Origin: Nonomuraea maritima | GTDB taxonomy: Bacteria; Actinomycetota; Actinomycetes; Streptosporangiales; Streptosporangiaceae | Direction: 5' to 3' | Length of the DNA stretch: 64,000 nt | NCBI RefSeq assembly: GCF_900100395.1 | Contig: NZ_FNFB01000013.1 | Location: 124,001 to 188,000 of the forward strand | Shown: one piece after another, positions 6,978 to 14,814 of the stretch | Position numbering within the stretch: the stretch's first letter is position 1 | Layout: each line of letters opens with the position of its first letter | Notes under the pieces: model-generated | Databases searched by the model: none | What the model was told of the DNA's origin: nothing | The model's input: the letters and a program-made list of their open reading frames with translations, nothing else | Made by a program: the position numbers and the translations under genes

Positions 6978-8375
6978 TCAGGATGATGAGACGGCCACGT
7001 TCTTGAGCACACCGAGCGGGCCGAGATTGACGTCGACGTACCCGGCGTCCTCGGGGAGTCCCTTGAAGATCGCCCAGAACTGCAGCTGGTCGCCCGCCTG
7101 GAACGACAGCTGGGGCACCTTGGAGCATTCGCAGGCTTCACCCACGGAGGCCGGGTAGACAGGGCTGGCCACCCCTGGCGGGACGAGGCTCACCCGCGAG
7201 ACCGAGTTGTCGGTGACACCGTTGCCCAGCTTGTTGTACAGCAGCACGCCTTCGGTGCCGGCGTTCTGCACCGTCCACGCCAGGCGCGCGGTGGTGCCCT
7301 GCTGCACGAGCGAGTCGATCCGGACCTGGAACCTGGTGCCGAGGGCGTCGACCGTGCCGGCGGTGGCGGGCGTGCCCGGGTCGGCGCCGCGTTGCTCCCA
7401 CGGGCGTACGACGCCCAGGGTGGCGCCCGCGCCGACCACGGCCGCGAGCAGCCCTACGGCGACGAGCAGCCACGGGCTCCTGCTGGCCGGCCCGGAGCCC
7501 GCGGGAAAGGACGCCGTCGCGGGGCGGCGGGTGGGCAGGACGGGCGTCCAGGTCTCCGAGACCGACTGCGACGCCACCGCGACCGGCACCTGTGTGCGAC
7601 CCAGCAGCAGGTCCATGAGCTGCTGGGCGCTCGGCCGCCGGCGGGGGTCCTTGTCGAGCGCCCGTTCCACCAGCGCCCTCAGGCGCTCGTCGAGCCCGTC
7701 GAGCACGGGCGCGTGATGCATGACACGGTAGATGACCTCGTGGCCGCCACCGTTTCCGAACGGCGGCTTGCCGGTGCCCGCGTACGCGACCAGCGAGCCC
7801 CAGGAGAAGATGTCGCTGGCCGGAGTCGCCGGCTCTCCCCTGGCCTGTTCCGGAGACATGTACGCGGGCGTGCCCATCGACTGCGCGACCGTCGCCACGG
7901 TGTGGCCGGCGTCGGCGAGCTGGGCGATGCCGAAGTCGATGACCCGCGGCCCGACGGGGCTGAGCAGCACGTTCGACGGTTTCAGGTCGCGGTGGACGAC
8001 CCCCGCCTGATGGATGGCGGTCAGCGCGGTGGCCACGCCGACGGCCAGGGCCTCCAGGTTGGAGCCGGTCAGCGGGGCTTGCGCGACGACGGCCGACAGG
8101 TCGGGGCCCTCGACGTACTCGGTGACGATGTAGGCGGTGCCGTCGTCGAACCCGGCGTCGAGCACGGGCGCGGTGCAGAACCGAGCCACCCTCCGCGCGG
8201 CGTCGGCCTCCTTGCCGAACCTGCGCCTGAACTCCTCGCGTGCGGCCAGCTCGTGGCGCATGGTCTTCAGCGCGACCGGGCCCCCCGCTGGGTCATGAGC
8301 GAGGAAAACGTAACCCATGCCGCCTTCGCCAAGCTTTCTGACGATTAAGTACGGTCCGACCCGCCGTGCGTCCAT
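6978..8375 (-). CDS. Membrane-anchored PknB-type Ser/Thr protein kinase
   Basis: 465 aa. The kinase domain covers about residues 7-265: GEGGMG loop at 16-21, catalytic Lys37, HRDLKPSN at 128-135, DFG at 147-149, and GTPAYMSPEQARG at 168-180. A short linker leads to one transmembrane helix at about 298-320 (LLVAVGLLAAVVGAGATLGVV). The extracytoplasmic region of about 140 aa has a paired Cys motif CEC and no PASTA repeats, so it probably senses something other than peptidoglycan fragments. All catalytic residues are intact. The gene lies upstream of glyA, in the same direction. Confidence 0.95.
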   Translation of the reverse strand: MDARRVGPYLIVRKLGEGGMGYVFLAHDPAGGPVALKTMRHELAAREEFRRRFGKEADAARRVARFCTAPVLDAGFDDGTAYIVTEYVEGPDLSAVVAQAPLTGSNLEALAVGVATALTAIHQAGVVHRDLKPSNVLLSPVGPRVIDFGIAQLADAGHTVATVAQSMGTPAYMSPEQARGEPATPASDIFSWGSLVAYAGTGKPPFGNGGGHEVIYRVMHHAPVLDGLDERLRALVERALDKDPRRRPSAQQLMDLLLGRTQVPVAVASQSVSETWTPVLPTRRPATASFPAGSGPASRSPWLLVAVGLLAAVVGAGATLGVVRPWEQRGADPGTPATAGTVDALGTRFQVRIDSLVQQGTTARLAWTVQNAGTEGVLLYNKLGNGVTDNSVSRVSLVPPGVASPVYPASVGEACECSKVPQLSFQAGDQLQFWAIFKGLPEDAGYVDVNLGPLGVLKNVAVSSS

Positions 8376-8464
8376 CCCAGGGATTATTCCGGACCTGACC
8401 CCGCGAGGTGCCCGTTGCTTCGGGCACGTTCCCGCGCCCGAAGATCCACCGTTGGTGCGGAGGA

Positions 8465-9016
8465 CTACCCGCGCTGGGGCGGGTCCTCACCCACCAGGCC
8501 GTCGATCGCCTCGCGGAACAGGTCCGCGTGGCCGACGTGCCTGGCGTACTCGTCGTGGAGGTCGACGAGAACACGGCGCGCGTTGGGCGATCGGCCGTCC
8601 TCGGTGACGGTGAACCCGGCGGGCCGGTCGAGACCGCCGTCGGCCAGCACCCTGGCCACGGCGGCCCGGCCGCGGGCGACGGCCTCGCGCCAACGGTCGT
8701 AGAGCTCCTCGGGGGTGTCGTCGGCGGCGGCCTCCCATTCCCAGCCGTGTTCTGCGCTGTCCCAGGGCGGCGTGGGGCGCTCCCCGAACAGGCGCCAGGC
8801 CGCCGTCTCCTCCTCGACCCGGGTCAGGTGCTTGATCAACCCGGCCAGGGTCATCGTGCTCGGCGGGTGCGGACGGTTCAGGGCGGCGGCGTCCAGGCCG
8901 CCGGTCTTCCAGGCGAACGTGGCACGGGAACGGTCGAGGGCGAACAGCACCATCTCGACTTCGTCGGCGGTCAGGGACGGCTCACTGATGGCTGTGTCGT
9001 CGGTCACGGTCCGCAT
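8465..9016 (-). CDS. DinB/DUF664-family protein
   Basis: 183 aa. The sequence fits the DUF664 branch of the DinB four-helix bundle, often metal-dependent and related to mycothiol or bacillithiol transferases. Putative metal ligands are His in LIKHLTRVEEE and the HxxxH-type motif HDEYARHVGHADLFRE near the C-terminus. The substrate is unknown. It lies 89 bp upstream of the kinase gene and is probably transcribed separately. Confidence 0.85.
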   Translation of the reverse strand: MRTVTDDTAISEPSLTADEVEMVLFALDRSRATFAWKTGGLDAAALNRPHPPSTMTLAGLIKHLTRVEEETAAWRLFGERPTPPWDSAEHGWEWEAAADDTPEELYDRWREAVARGRAAVARVLADGGLDRPAGFTVTEDGRSPNARRVLVDLHDEYARHVGHADLFREAIDGLVGEDPPQRG

Positions 9017-9068
9017 GCTAGAGCTGGTTCCGGACGTTCACCTTCCGGAACGTTCGCCCGTCCGTGGC

Positions 9069-10001
9069 CTATCGCGGCCGGCTGATGCCCGGCCAGAGCC
9101 GGTCGACCTCGGCGTTCAGGATCGCGCCGATGAGCACCGCCAGGGCCGTGATGTAGAGCCAGAGCAGCAGCGCGATGGGAGCGGCGAGGGAGCCGTACAC
9201 GGAGACGGGCGAGAACCAGGCGGCGAGCACCGCGCGCAGCACCGCCGCGCAGACGATCCACAGGAACAGCGCCAGGATGGCGCCCGGCAGCTCGCGGTAC
9301 CACTTCGTGCGCACCGGCACGCTCACGTGGTAGAGCACGGTGAGGAACAGCACCGAGCCGACGATCACGACCGGCCAGTAGAGCAGGTCGATCATGACGC
9401 CGTACTCGCCGGGGAGCGCGTCCCTGAGCAGGGTGGGGCCGATGACCAGGATCGGCATGACGATGATGCCGATGATGAGGCCCATGACGTAGAGGCCGAA
9501 CGACATCAGGCGGGTGCGGATGATGCCGCGCTCCTCGCCGAGGCCGTAGGCGACCGAGATGAGGTCGACGTAGACGTACAGGGCGCGCGAGCCCGACCAG
9601 AGCGACAGCAGGAAGCCCAGCGAGATGATCGACACCTTGCCGGCGTCGTCGCTGAGCACGTCGGTGATGAGCGGGTTGATCACCTTGTTGACCGCGTCGT
9701 CGGTGAACAGCAGCCCCGCCTGGTCGATCACCCACGTCTTGACCTGGGTGACGACGTCCGGCCCGAGCCAGGCGCCGAACTTGCCGAGCACCCCGATGAG
9801 CCCGAGGACGAACGGCGGCAGCGACAGCAGCGCGAAGAACGCCGCCTCCCCGGCCAGACCGGTGACACGGTAGGCGACCCCGGCATTGGTGGCGGCGCGC
9901 ACGATGGACCAGGACTTGGTGTCGAGCGCCCAGTTGAGCCGCGCCCGCGCGTGCGAGACGAGCCCTCGTTTGGGCCTGGATGGCGCTTCGGTGGACGTCA
10001 T
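9069..10001 (-). CDS. YihY/BrkB-family inner-membrane protein
   Basis: 310 aa with about six hydrophobic helices. Family motifs include AYRVTGLAGEAAFFALLSLPP near residues 45-65 and SGSRALYVYVDLISVAYG in the middle. YihY proteins were once called ribonuclease BN in error; their function remains uncertain, with transport suggested. ATG 10001 was chosen; an in-frame GTG lies two codons earlier and no strong ribosome site separates them. The promoter region holds a perfect 13-bp tandem repeat (10011-10036). Confidence 0.9.
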   Translation of the reverse strand: MTSTEAPSRPKRGLVSHARARLNWALDTKSWSIVRAATNAGVAYRVTGLAGEAAFFALLSLPPFVLGLIGVLGKFGAWLGPDVVTQVKTWVIDQAGLLFTDDAVNKVINPLITDVLSDDAGKVSIISLGFLLSLWSGSRALYVYVDLISVAYGLGEERGIIRTRLMSFGLYVMGLIIGIIVMPILVIGPTLLRDALPGEYGVMIDLLYWPVVIVGSVLFLTVLYHVSVPVRTKWYRELPGAILALFLWIVCAAVLRAVLAAWFSPVSVYGSLAAPIALLLWLYITALAVLIGAILNAEVDRLWPGISRPR

Positions 10002-10010
10002 GGGCACCCA

Positions 10011-10036
10011 AGGAACTCGCAGTAGGAACTCGCAGT
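10011..10036. repeat. Perfect 13-bp tandem repeat
   Basis: AGGAACTCGCAGT occurs at 10011-10023 and again at 10024-10036, just upstream of the yihY-like start. It may be a slippage product or a pair of factor sites. Confidence 0.8.
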
Positions 10037-10124
10037 GACTCTTCGGGACAGCTTACGTGCCCTGCCCCGGTCGCCAGGCAGGGTGCGCCCTGGCGCCCGG
10101 CTACGACCGGGTCATCGGGGAACT

Positions 10125-10259
10125 ATGCGTAGTGTGATCTGCGAGAGGTGCAAGGACAAGCGTCACGAGGAGTGCCGCGGCGGCTCGTGGTGCGACTGCC
10201 AGCACCGGCCGTCCGACAAGGAGCACGAGCCCGCGCTCGGCTGGCGCCGTCAGGGATGA
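10125..10259 (+). CDS. Small Cys-rich (zinc-ribbon-like) protein
   Basis: 44 aa. The sequence contains CERCKDKRHEECRGGSWCDCQH, with two CxxC/CxC pairs plus His that could bind one zinc. GGGG lies 4 bases before ATG 10125. Small proteins of this kind are common in actinobacteria and have no known role. It lies upstream of the sulfate reduction operon but is separated from it by a promoter at 10318-10346, so no functional link is claimed. Confidence 0.7.
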   Translation: MRSVICERCKDKRHEECRGGSWCDCQHRPSDKEHEPALGWRRQG

Positions 10260-10317
10260 TGCCGAAAAGGGCCTCGGCCTGCGGTGACGAGACAAGTCCC
10301 ACACTGTGGACCAACTC

Positions 10318-10346
10318 TTGGACATCTCGGACAGCCGGGGTACTCT
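10318..10346 (+). promoter_or_regulatory. Housekeeping-type promoter of the sulfate reduction operon
   Basis: TTGGAC (10318-10323) and TACTCT (10341-10346) are separated by exactly 17 bp. The expected start site falls at or within a base of the leader peptide ATG at 10353, implying a leaderless mRNA. Confidence 0.8.
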
Positions 10347-10352
10347 CGAATC

Positions 10353-10436
10353 ATGCCAGCGGACCCCATGCTCGTCGGTCGACGCCACGTCGACCTTCTG
10401 CGCGTCCGCTCTGCCATCTGTTGCGACGCCCGCTGA
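10353..10436 (+). CDS. Leader peptide with paired Cys codons (cysteine attenuator)
   Basis: 27 aa ending RSAICCDAR, with adjacent Cys codons TGT TGC at 10419-10424, four codons before the stop. A good promoter puts the ATG at the transcript 5' end. Short Cys-containing upstream ORFs before sulfur-assimilation genes have been described in mycobacteria as cysteine-responsive attenuators; this leader has the same position and features. A second ATG at 10368 would give a 22-aa version. The peptide itself probably has no function; its translation is the sensor. Confidence 0.82.
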   Translation: MPADPMLVGRRHVDLLRVRSAICCDAR

Positions 10437-10485
10437 CCGCACCTTTTCCTGCCGCTTAGCGCGTCGCACTCCTTTTTTCCTTTTT
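10422..10485 (+). promoter_or_regulatory. Attenuator/terminator-like hairpin overlapping the Cys codons
   Basis: TGCGACGC (10422-10429) pairs perfectly with GCGTCGCA (10461-10468). GCTGA (10432-10436) pairs with TTAGC (10456-10460) to extend the stem. T-rich tracts follow at 10473-10478 and 10481-10485. The 5' arm begins within the second Cys codon, so a ribosome waiting there would cover it and block the hairpin. That is the expected logic for antitermination when cysteinyl-tRNA is scarce. Confidence 0.68.
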
Positions 10486-10551
10486 GCAGCCCTGACCTCG
10501 ACGGCGAGGCGGGCGGGACGTCGCGCGCGCTGAAAAATCGAAGGACGCGCA

Positions 10552-12240
10552 ATGATCACCCCTGCCAGCCGTACTCCTGCCAACCGGCACCACAAACGCC
10601 CGCGGGGCGAAGGCCAGTGGGCTCTCGGTTACCGCGAGCCGCTCAACAAGAACGAAGAGAGCAAGAAGAGCGACGACGGGCTCAACGTCCGCCAGCGCAT
10701 CATCGACATCTACTCCAAGCGCGGATTCGACTCGATCGACCCGGCCGACCTGCGCGGACGCATGCGCTGGTACGGCCTGTACACGCAGCGCAAGCCCGGC
10801 ATCGACGGCGGCAAGACCGCGGTGCTGGAGCCGGAGGAGCTCGACGACCGCTACTTCATGATGCGCGTGCGCATCGACGGCGGCCAGCTCGACGTGGCCC
10901 AGCTGCGCACGATCGCCGACATCTCCAACGAGTACGGCCGCGGCACCGCCGACCTCACCGACCGCCAGAACATCCAGCTGCACTGGATCGAGATCGAGTC
11001 GGTGCCCGACATCTGGGAGCGCCTGGAGGCCGTAGGACTGTCGACCACCGAGGCGTGCGGCGACACCCCGCGCGTGATCCTCGGGTGCCCGCTGGCCGGG
11101 ATCGACGTCGACGAGGTCATCGACGCCAGCGAGCAGATCCGCGAGGTCCACGAGCGGATCGTGGGCAACCCGGCGTACTCCAACCTGCCGAGGAAGTTCA
11201 AGGGCGCGCTGAGCGGCTGCACGGCGCACTGCACGGTGCACGAGATCAACGACGTGGCGTTCGTCGGCGTGACCGGCGACGACGGCCAGGTCGGCTACGA
11301 CCTGTGGGTGGGCGGCGGGCTGTCCACCAACCCGATGCTGGGCAAGCGGCTCGGCGTGTTCGTCCGCCCCGAGCAGGTGGCCGACGTCTTCGAGGGCGTC
11401 ATCGGCATCTTCCGCGACTACGGCTACCGGCGGCTGCGCCACCGGGCCCGCATCAAGTTCCTCGTCAACGACTGGGGCCCTGAGCGGTTCCGTGAGGTGC
11501 TGGAGACCGAGTACCTGAAGGAGCGGCTGCCCGACGGCCCCGCGCCCGAGCAGCCGCGCGCGAGCCGCCGCGACCACGTCGGCGTCCACCGGCAGAAGGA
11601 CGGCAACTTCTACGTCGGCTTCGCCCCCAAGGTGGGCCGGCTCGACGGCGACAAGCTGCACGCGATCGCCGACATCGCCGAGCGCCACGGCTCGAACCGG
11701 GTGCGGACGACGGTCGAGCAGAAGATGGTCGTCCTCGACGTGACGCCCGACCAGGTCGACTCGCTGGTGGCCGAGCTGGAGGCGAACGACCTGCGGGTCA
11801 AGCCCTCCACCTTCCGCCGCCAGACGATGGCCTGCACCGGCATCGAGTACTGCAAGCTCGCCATCGTCGAGACCAAGGCGACCGCCGCCGGCCTGATCGA
11901 CGAGTTGGAGCAGCGGCTCCCCGACTTCGACGAGCCGCTCACCATCAACGTCAACGGCTGCCCCAACTCCTGCGCCCGCATCCAGGTCGCCGACATCGGC
12001 CTGAAGGGCCAGCTCGTCGTCGACGAGAACGGTGACCAGGTCGAGGGCTTCCAGATCCACCTCGGCGGCTCGCTCGGCGTCGACTCGGGCTTCGGCCGCA
12101 AGGTGCGCGGGCTCAAGACGACCGCCAAGGCGCTGCCCGACTACGTGGCCCGCGTGGTGTCCAACTTCGACAGCCAGAAGAAGGAAGGCGAGTCGTTCGC
12201 CGACTGGGTGCAGCGAGCGGACGAGGCGGACCTGCGATGA
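10552..12240 (+). CDS. Ferredoxin-dependent assimilatory sulfite reductase (nitrite/sulfite reductase family)
   Basis: 562 aa. It reduces sulfite to sulfide using a coupled siroheme-4Fe4S centre. The cluster ligands are visible as C-x5-C (Cys428, Cys434) and C-x3-C (Cys470, Cys474, in NGCPNSC). Two ferredoxin-like half-domains and two siroheme-binding repeats are present. It is grouped with cysH and a siroheme chelatase, which makes sulfite rather than nitrite the likely substrate. GAAGGA precedes ATG 10552. The stop overlaps the next ATG (ATGA). In Streptomyces and mycobacteria the equivalent gene is often called sirA or cysI. Confidence 0.95.
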   Translation: MITPASRTPANRHHKRPRGEGQWALGYREPLNKNEESKKSDDGLNVRQRIIDIYSKRGFDSIDPADLRGRMRWYGLYTQRKPGIDGGKTAVLEPEELDDRYFMMRVRIDGGQLDVAQLRTIADISNEYGRGTADLTDRQNIQLHWIEIESVPDIWERLEAVGLSTTEACGDTPRVILGCPLAGIDVDEVIDASEQIREVHERIVGNPAYSNLPRKFKGALSGCTAHCTVHEINDVAFVGVTGDDGQVGYDLWVGGGLSTNPMLGKRLGVFVRPEQVADVFEGVIGIFRDYGYRRLRHRARIKFLVNDWGPERFREVLETEYLKERLPDGPAPEQPRASRRDHVGVHRQKDGNFYVGFAPKVGRLDGDKLHAIADIAERHGSNRVRTTVEQKMVVLDVTPDQVDSLVAELEANDLRVKPSTFRRQTMACTGIEYCKLAIVETKATAAGLIDELEQRLPDFDEPLTINVNGCPNSCARIQVADIGLKGQLVVDENGDQVEGFQIHLGGSLGVDSGFGRKVRGLKTTAKALPDYVARVVSNFDSQKKEGESFADWVQRADEADLR

Positions 12241-12410
12241 GCAGCCGAGCGGTTCCCTTCCACTGCCCGTACTGCGGTGACGAGGACCTGGAGCCCTACG
12301 AGGGCGAGCCGGGCGGCTCCCCCGACCGCGCGGCCGGCGGCGGCTGGTACTGCCGCGCCTGCGCCCGCGCCTTCAAGCTGAAGTTTCTCGGAATCGGAGT
12401 GAGGATATGA
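12237..12410 (+). CDS. Small zinc-ribbon protein between sulfite reductase and cysH
   Basis: 57 aa, with CPYC at residues 10-13 and CRAC at 39-42, four Cys arranged as a zinc ribbon. Its ATG overlaps the sulfite reductase stop by ATGA, and its TGA overlaps the cysH ATG in the same way, so three genes are translationally coupled. As far as I recall, a protein of this size also lies between these genes in other actinomycetes. The role is unknown; delivering or protecting an Fe-S or zinc centre is speculation. Confidence 0.82.
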   Translation: MSSRAVPFHCPYCGDEDLEPYEGEPGGSPDRAAGGGWYCRACARAFKLKFLGIGVRI

Positions 12411-13135
12411 CGCTGGCCGACATCGAGGCCGGTCTGAGCGCGCAGCGAGATTCGCTGGATCTCCAGGAGATCGTCGAGTCCGCGGCGACGTTCCTGGAGG
12501 GCGCCCCCGCCCGCGAGATCATCCGCTGGGCGGCGGCGACGTTCGGCGACCGGCTCTGCCTGACCTCCTCCATGAGCGACGCCCTCCTCATCGACCTGGT
12601 GAGCAAGGTCAAGCCCGGCGTCGACGTGCTGTTCATCGACACCGGCTACCACTTCGTCGAGACGATCGGCACGCGCGACGCCGTGCGCCAGGTCTACGAC
12701 GTCAACGTCATCGACATCACGCCGTCCCGTACGGTCGCCGAGCAGGACCGCGACCTCGGGCCCCGCCTGTTCGGCCGCAACCCCGACCTGTGCTGCTACC
12801 TGCGCAAGGTCGAGCCGCTCAACCGGGCGCTGGAGCCGTACCTCGCGTGGATCTCCGGCATCCGCCGCGACGAGTCGCCGAGCCGGACCTCGACCAAGGT
12901 CGTCGAGTGGGACGCCAAGCGGCAGATGGTGAAGGTCAACCCGATCGCCGCCTGGACGCAGGACGACGTCGACAACTACATCGCCGACAACGGCGTACTG
13001 ATCAACCCGTTGCACTACGACAACTACCCCTCGATCGGCTGCGCGCCGTGCACGCGGCAGGTCCTGGAGGGAGAGGATCCGCGCAGCGGACGCTGGGCGG
13101 GCCTGGGGAAGGTCGAATGCGGCATTCACCTGTGA
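12407..13135 (+). CDS. cysH: Adenylyl-sulfate (APS) reductase
   Basis: 242 aa. It reduces APS to sulfite with thioredoxin. Cys129-Cys130 and Cys212/Cys215 (CAPC) are the 4Fe-4S ligands that mark APS rather than PAPS reductases. The catalytic Cys238 is in the tail motif ECGIHL. The nucleotide-binding segment LCLTSSMSDALLIDL resembles the SGGKDS-type loop. It overlaps the zinc-ribbon gene by 4 bp and the chelatase gene by 19 bp. Confidence 0.96.
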   Translation: MTLADIEAGLSAQRDSLDLQEIVESAATFLEGAPAREIIRWAAATFGDRLCLTSSMSDALLIDLVSKVKPGVDVLFIDTGYHFVETIGTRDAVRQVYDVNVIDITPSRTVAEQDRDLGPRLFGRNPDLCCYLRKVEPLNRALEPYLAWISGIRRDESPSRTSTKVVEWDAKRQMVKVNPIAAWTQDDVDNYIADNGVLINPLHYDNYPSIGCAPCTRQVLEGEDPRSGRWAGLGKVECGIHL

Positions 13136-13908
13136 TCCCCAGCAGGGGTCCCGTCCCGTTGGCAGGCGGGACGGCCCCCGGCCGCGTGCCACTGGTGGCG
13201 GTGGCGCACGGGTCGCGCGACCCGCGTGCCGCCGCCACCGTGGCCGCGCTGCTCGACCGGGTGCGCGTGGCCCGTCCCGACCTGCCGGTGCGGGTGGCCT
13301 ACCTCGACCACTGCGCTCCCACGCTGGGGCAGGCGCTGGACGGCCTCGACGCGGCGGTGGTGCTGCCGCTGCTGCTCACCGAGGCCTACCACAGCCGGGT
13401 CGATCTCCCGGCGGCGCTGAACGAGGCGCGGGCGCGCGAGCCGCGGCTGAGCGTGCGCTACGGCGCCACGCTGGGGCCGCACCCGCTGCTGCTGTCGGCG
13501 CTGGAGCGGCGGCTGGCCGAGGCCGGGGTCGCCCCGGGCGACCAGGACACGGCCGTGGTGCTGGTGTCGGCGGGGTCGAGCGACGCCCGCGCCAACGCGG
13601 TCGTCGCGGACACGGCGCGCTCGTGGCGGCGTTCCGGCTGGTGGACGGTGTCGGCCGCGTACGCCTCGGCGGCCGGGCCTGCGCCGGGTGAGGCCGTGGC
13701 CGCGCTCGTGCGGGCGGGAGCGCCACGCGTGGTCGTGGCGCCGTACCTGCTGGCCCCCGGGTTCTTCGCCGACAAGGTGCGCCGCGACGCGCTGGAGGCG
13801 GGCGCCGAGGTGGTGGCCGACGTGCTCGGCCCCGCGCCAGAGCTGGTCGAGGTGCTGCTGGAGCGGTACGTCGCCGCCCAGCACCAGCCGGTGACCCTCG
13901 CCGGCTGA
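13117..13908 (+). CDS. Sirohydrochlorin ferrochelatase (CbiX/SirB type)
   Basis: 263 aa. It contains two half-domains of the CbiX fold. The first has VAVAHGSRDPRAAATV with the metal-binding His and VLPLLLTEAYHSRVD; the second has VAPYLLAPGFFADKV. It inserts iron into sirohydrochlorin to make the siroheme used by the sulfite reductase upstream. ATG 13117 has GGGGAAGG four bases upstream; a GTG at 13132 overlapping the cysH stop is the alternative. It ends the operon. Confidence 0.9.
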   Translation: MRHSPVIPSRGPVPLAGGTAPGRVPLVAVAHGSRDPRAAATVAALLDRVRVARPDLPVRVAYLDHCAPTLGQALDGLDAAVVLPLLLTEAYHSRVDLPAALNEARAREPRLSVRYGATLGPHPLLLSALERRLAEAGVAPGDQDTAVVLVSAGSSDARANAVVADTARSWRRSGWWTVSAAYASAAGPAPGEAVAALVRAGAPRVVVAPYLLAPGFFADKVRRDALEAGAEVVADVLGPAPELVEVLLERYVAAQHQPVTLAG

Positions 13909-13914
13909 CCAGGC

Positions 13915-14631
13915 TCAGTAACCTCTGTGACGGTCGTCGCGGAGCTGCCTGCGCAGCTCGCGGCCCTCGGCGCGCAACTGCCGGCCGACCGCGCGCCAGT
14001 CGTCGCCGTGCAGCGCGCGCCAGTGCTCGCGCCAGGCCGACAAGCCGCGCTGCAGCGGCTGCGCCCGCGCGTCGCCGACCACCTTGACGTCACCCATCAC
14101 CGCGTACGCCTTCACCCGCACGACGGGCACGTTCATGCCGGGAGCGGCCTCCAGGACGTCGACCTTCTTGTCGCCCATGACGGCCACGCCCTCGATGTCG
14201 ACGATGACACCGTCCGGGACGATGATCTTGACGTCGCCCATCACGGCGACGGCGACGATGTCCACCGTGTCGGTGCGCACCTCGGCCTCGCGCAGGTCGA
14301 GCCGTACGTCGCCCATCACGGCGACCGCGCCGAGCTCCTGGTCGATCCGCCACTTCCCGCGGCGTTTGGAGTCGCCCATGATGCCCACGAACCACCGCCG
14401 CTTCCTGCCCTCACCGGCGGGCGCCGGGGCCGGCGCGGGCGCTGCCGAGGACGCGGGCAGGTCCTGGACGAGCAGCACGAGCTCGGCGTGGGTGGCCGCG
14501 GTGTAGGCGGCCTCGGTACGGTCGGTCAGCTCTGTGAGGGAGAGCCGGCCCTCGACCGAGGCGACGCGAAGCTGCTCGACTACGGCCTCACGCTCGGCGT
14601 CCGACGCGCGGACCTCACCGGGTTCAGTCAT
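13915..14631 (-). CDS. DUF1707 protein with AVMGD repeats
   Basis: 238 aa. The N-terminal DUF1707 domain (about residues 5-60) has RASDAEREAVVEQLRVASVEGRLSLTEL shortened here to its recognisable core DAEREAVVEQL and GRLSLTEL. From about residue 110, AVMGD recurs four times at roughly 25-residue spacing (VAVMGDVRLDL, VAVMGDVKIIV, VAVMGDKKVDV, AVMGDVKV), as in LiaF-like beta-helix C-terminal domains. The tail is Arg-rich. No membrane segment is obvious. The function is unknown, possibly envelope-stress related. ATG 14631 was chosen because DUF1707 starts there. Confidence 0.85.
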   Translation of the reverse strand: MTEPGEVRASDAEREAVVEQLRVASVEGRLSLTELTDRTEAAYTAATHAELVLLVQDLPASSAAPAPAPAPAGEGRKRRWFVGIMGDSKRRGKWRIDQELGAVAVMGDVRLDLREAEVRTDTVDIVAVAVMGDVKIIVPDGVIVDIEGVAVMGDKKVDVLEAAPGMNVPVVRVKAYAVMGDVKVVGDARAQPLQRGLSAWREHWRALHGDDWRAVGRQLRAEGRELRRQLRDDRHRGY

Positions 14632-14700
14632 ACTCGCAACATATCGCGTCTTGGCCCGCCTTGAAGGTCCTGATTTGGTAGCGATCGCCGCGACGCGGAG

Positions 14701-14769
14701 CCATGCCCGTACGGCATGGGAGGTGAACCTCACGGCGACAGGTCCCGTACCACCTCATGACACGGGACC
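14701..14769. other. Two small inverted repeats between divergent genes
   Basis: CCATGCC/GGCATGG (14701-14707 and 14713-14719) and GGTCCCGT/ACGGGACC (14741-14748 and 14762-14769) lie in the 183-bp divergent region. They could be operators; nothing in the sequence identifies a regulator. Confidence 0.4.
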
Positions 14770-14814
14770 CTGGCATGGTCGGGGGCGCGGCCGGACCAGG
14801 CTAGGGTCCCTGTC

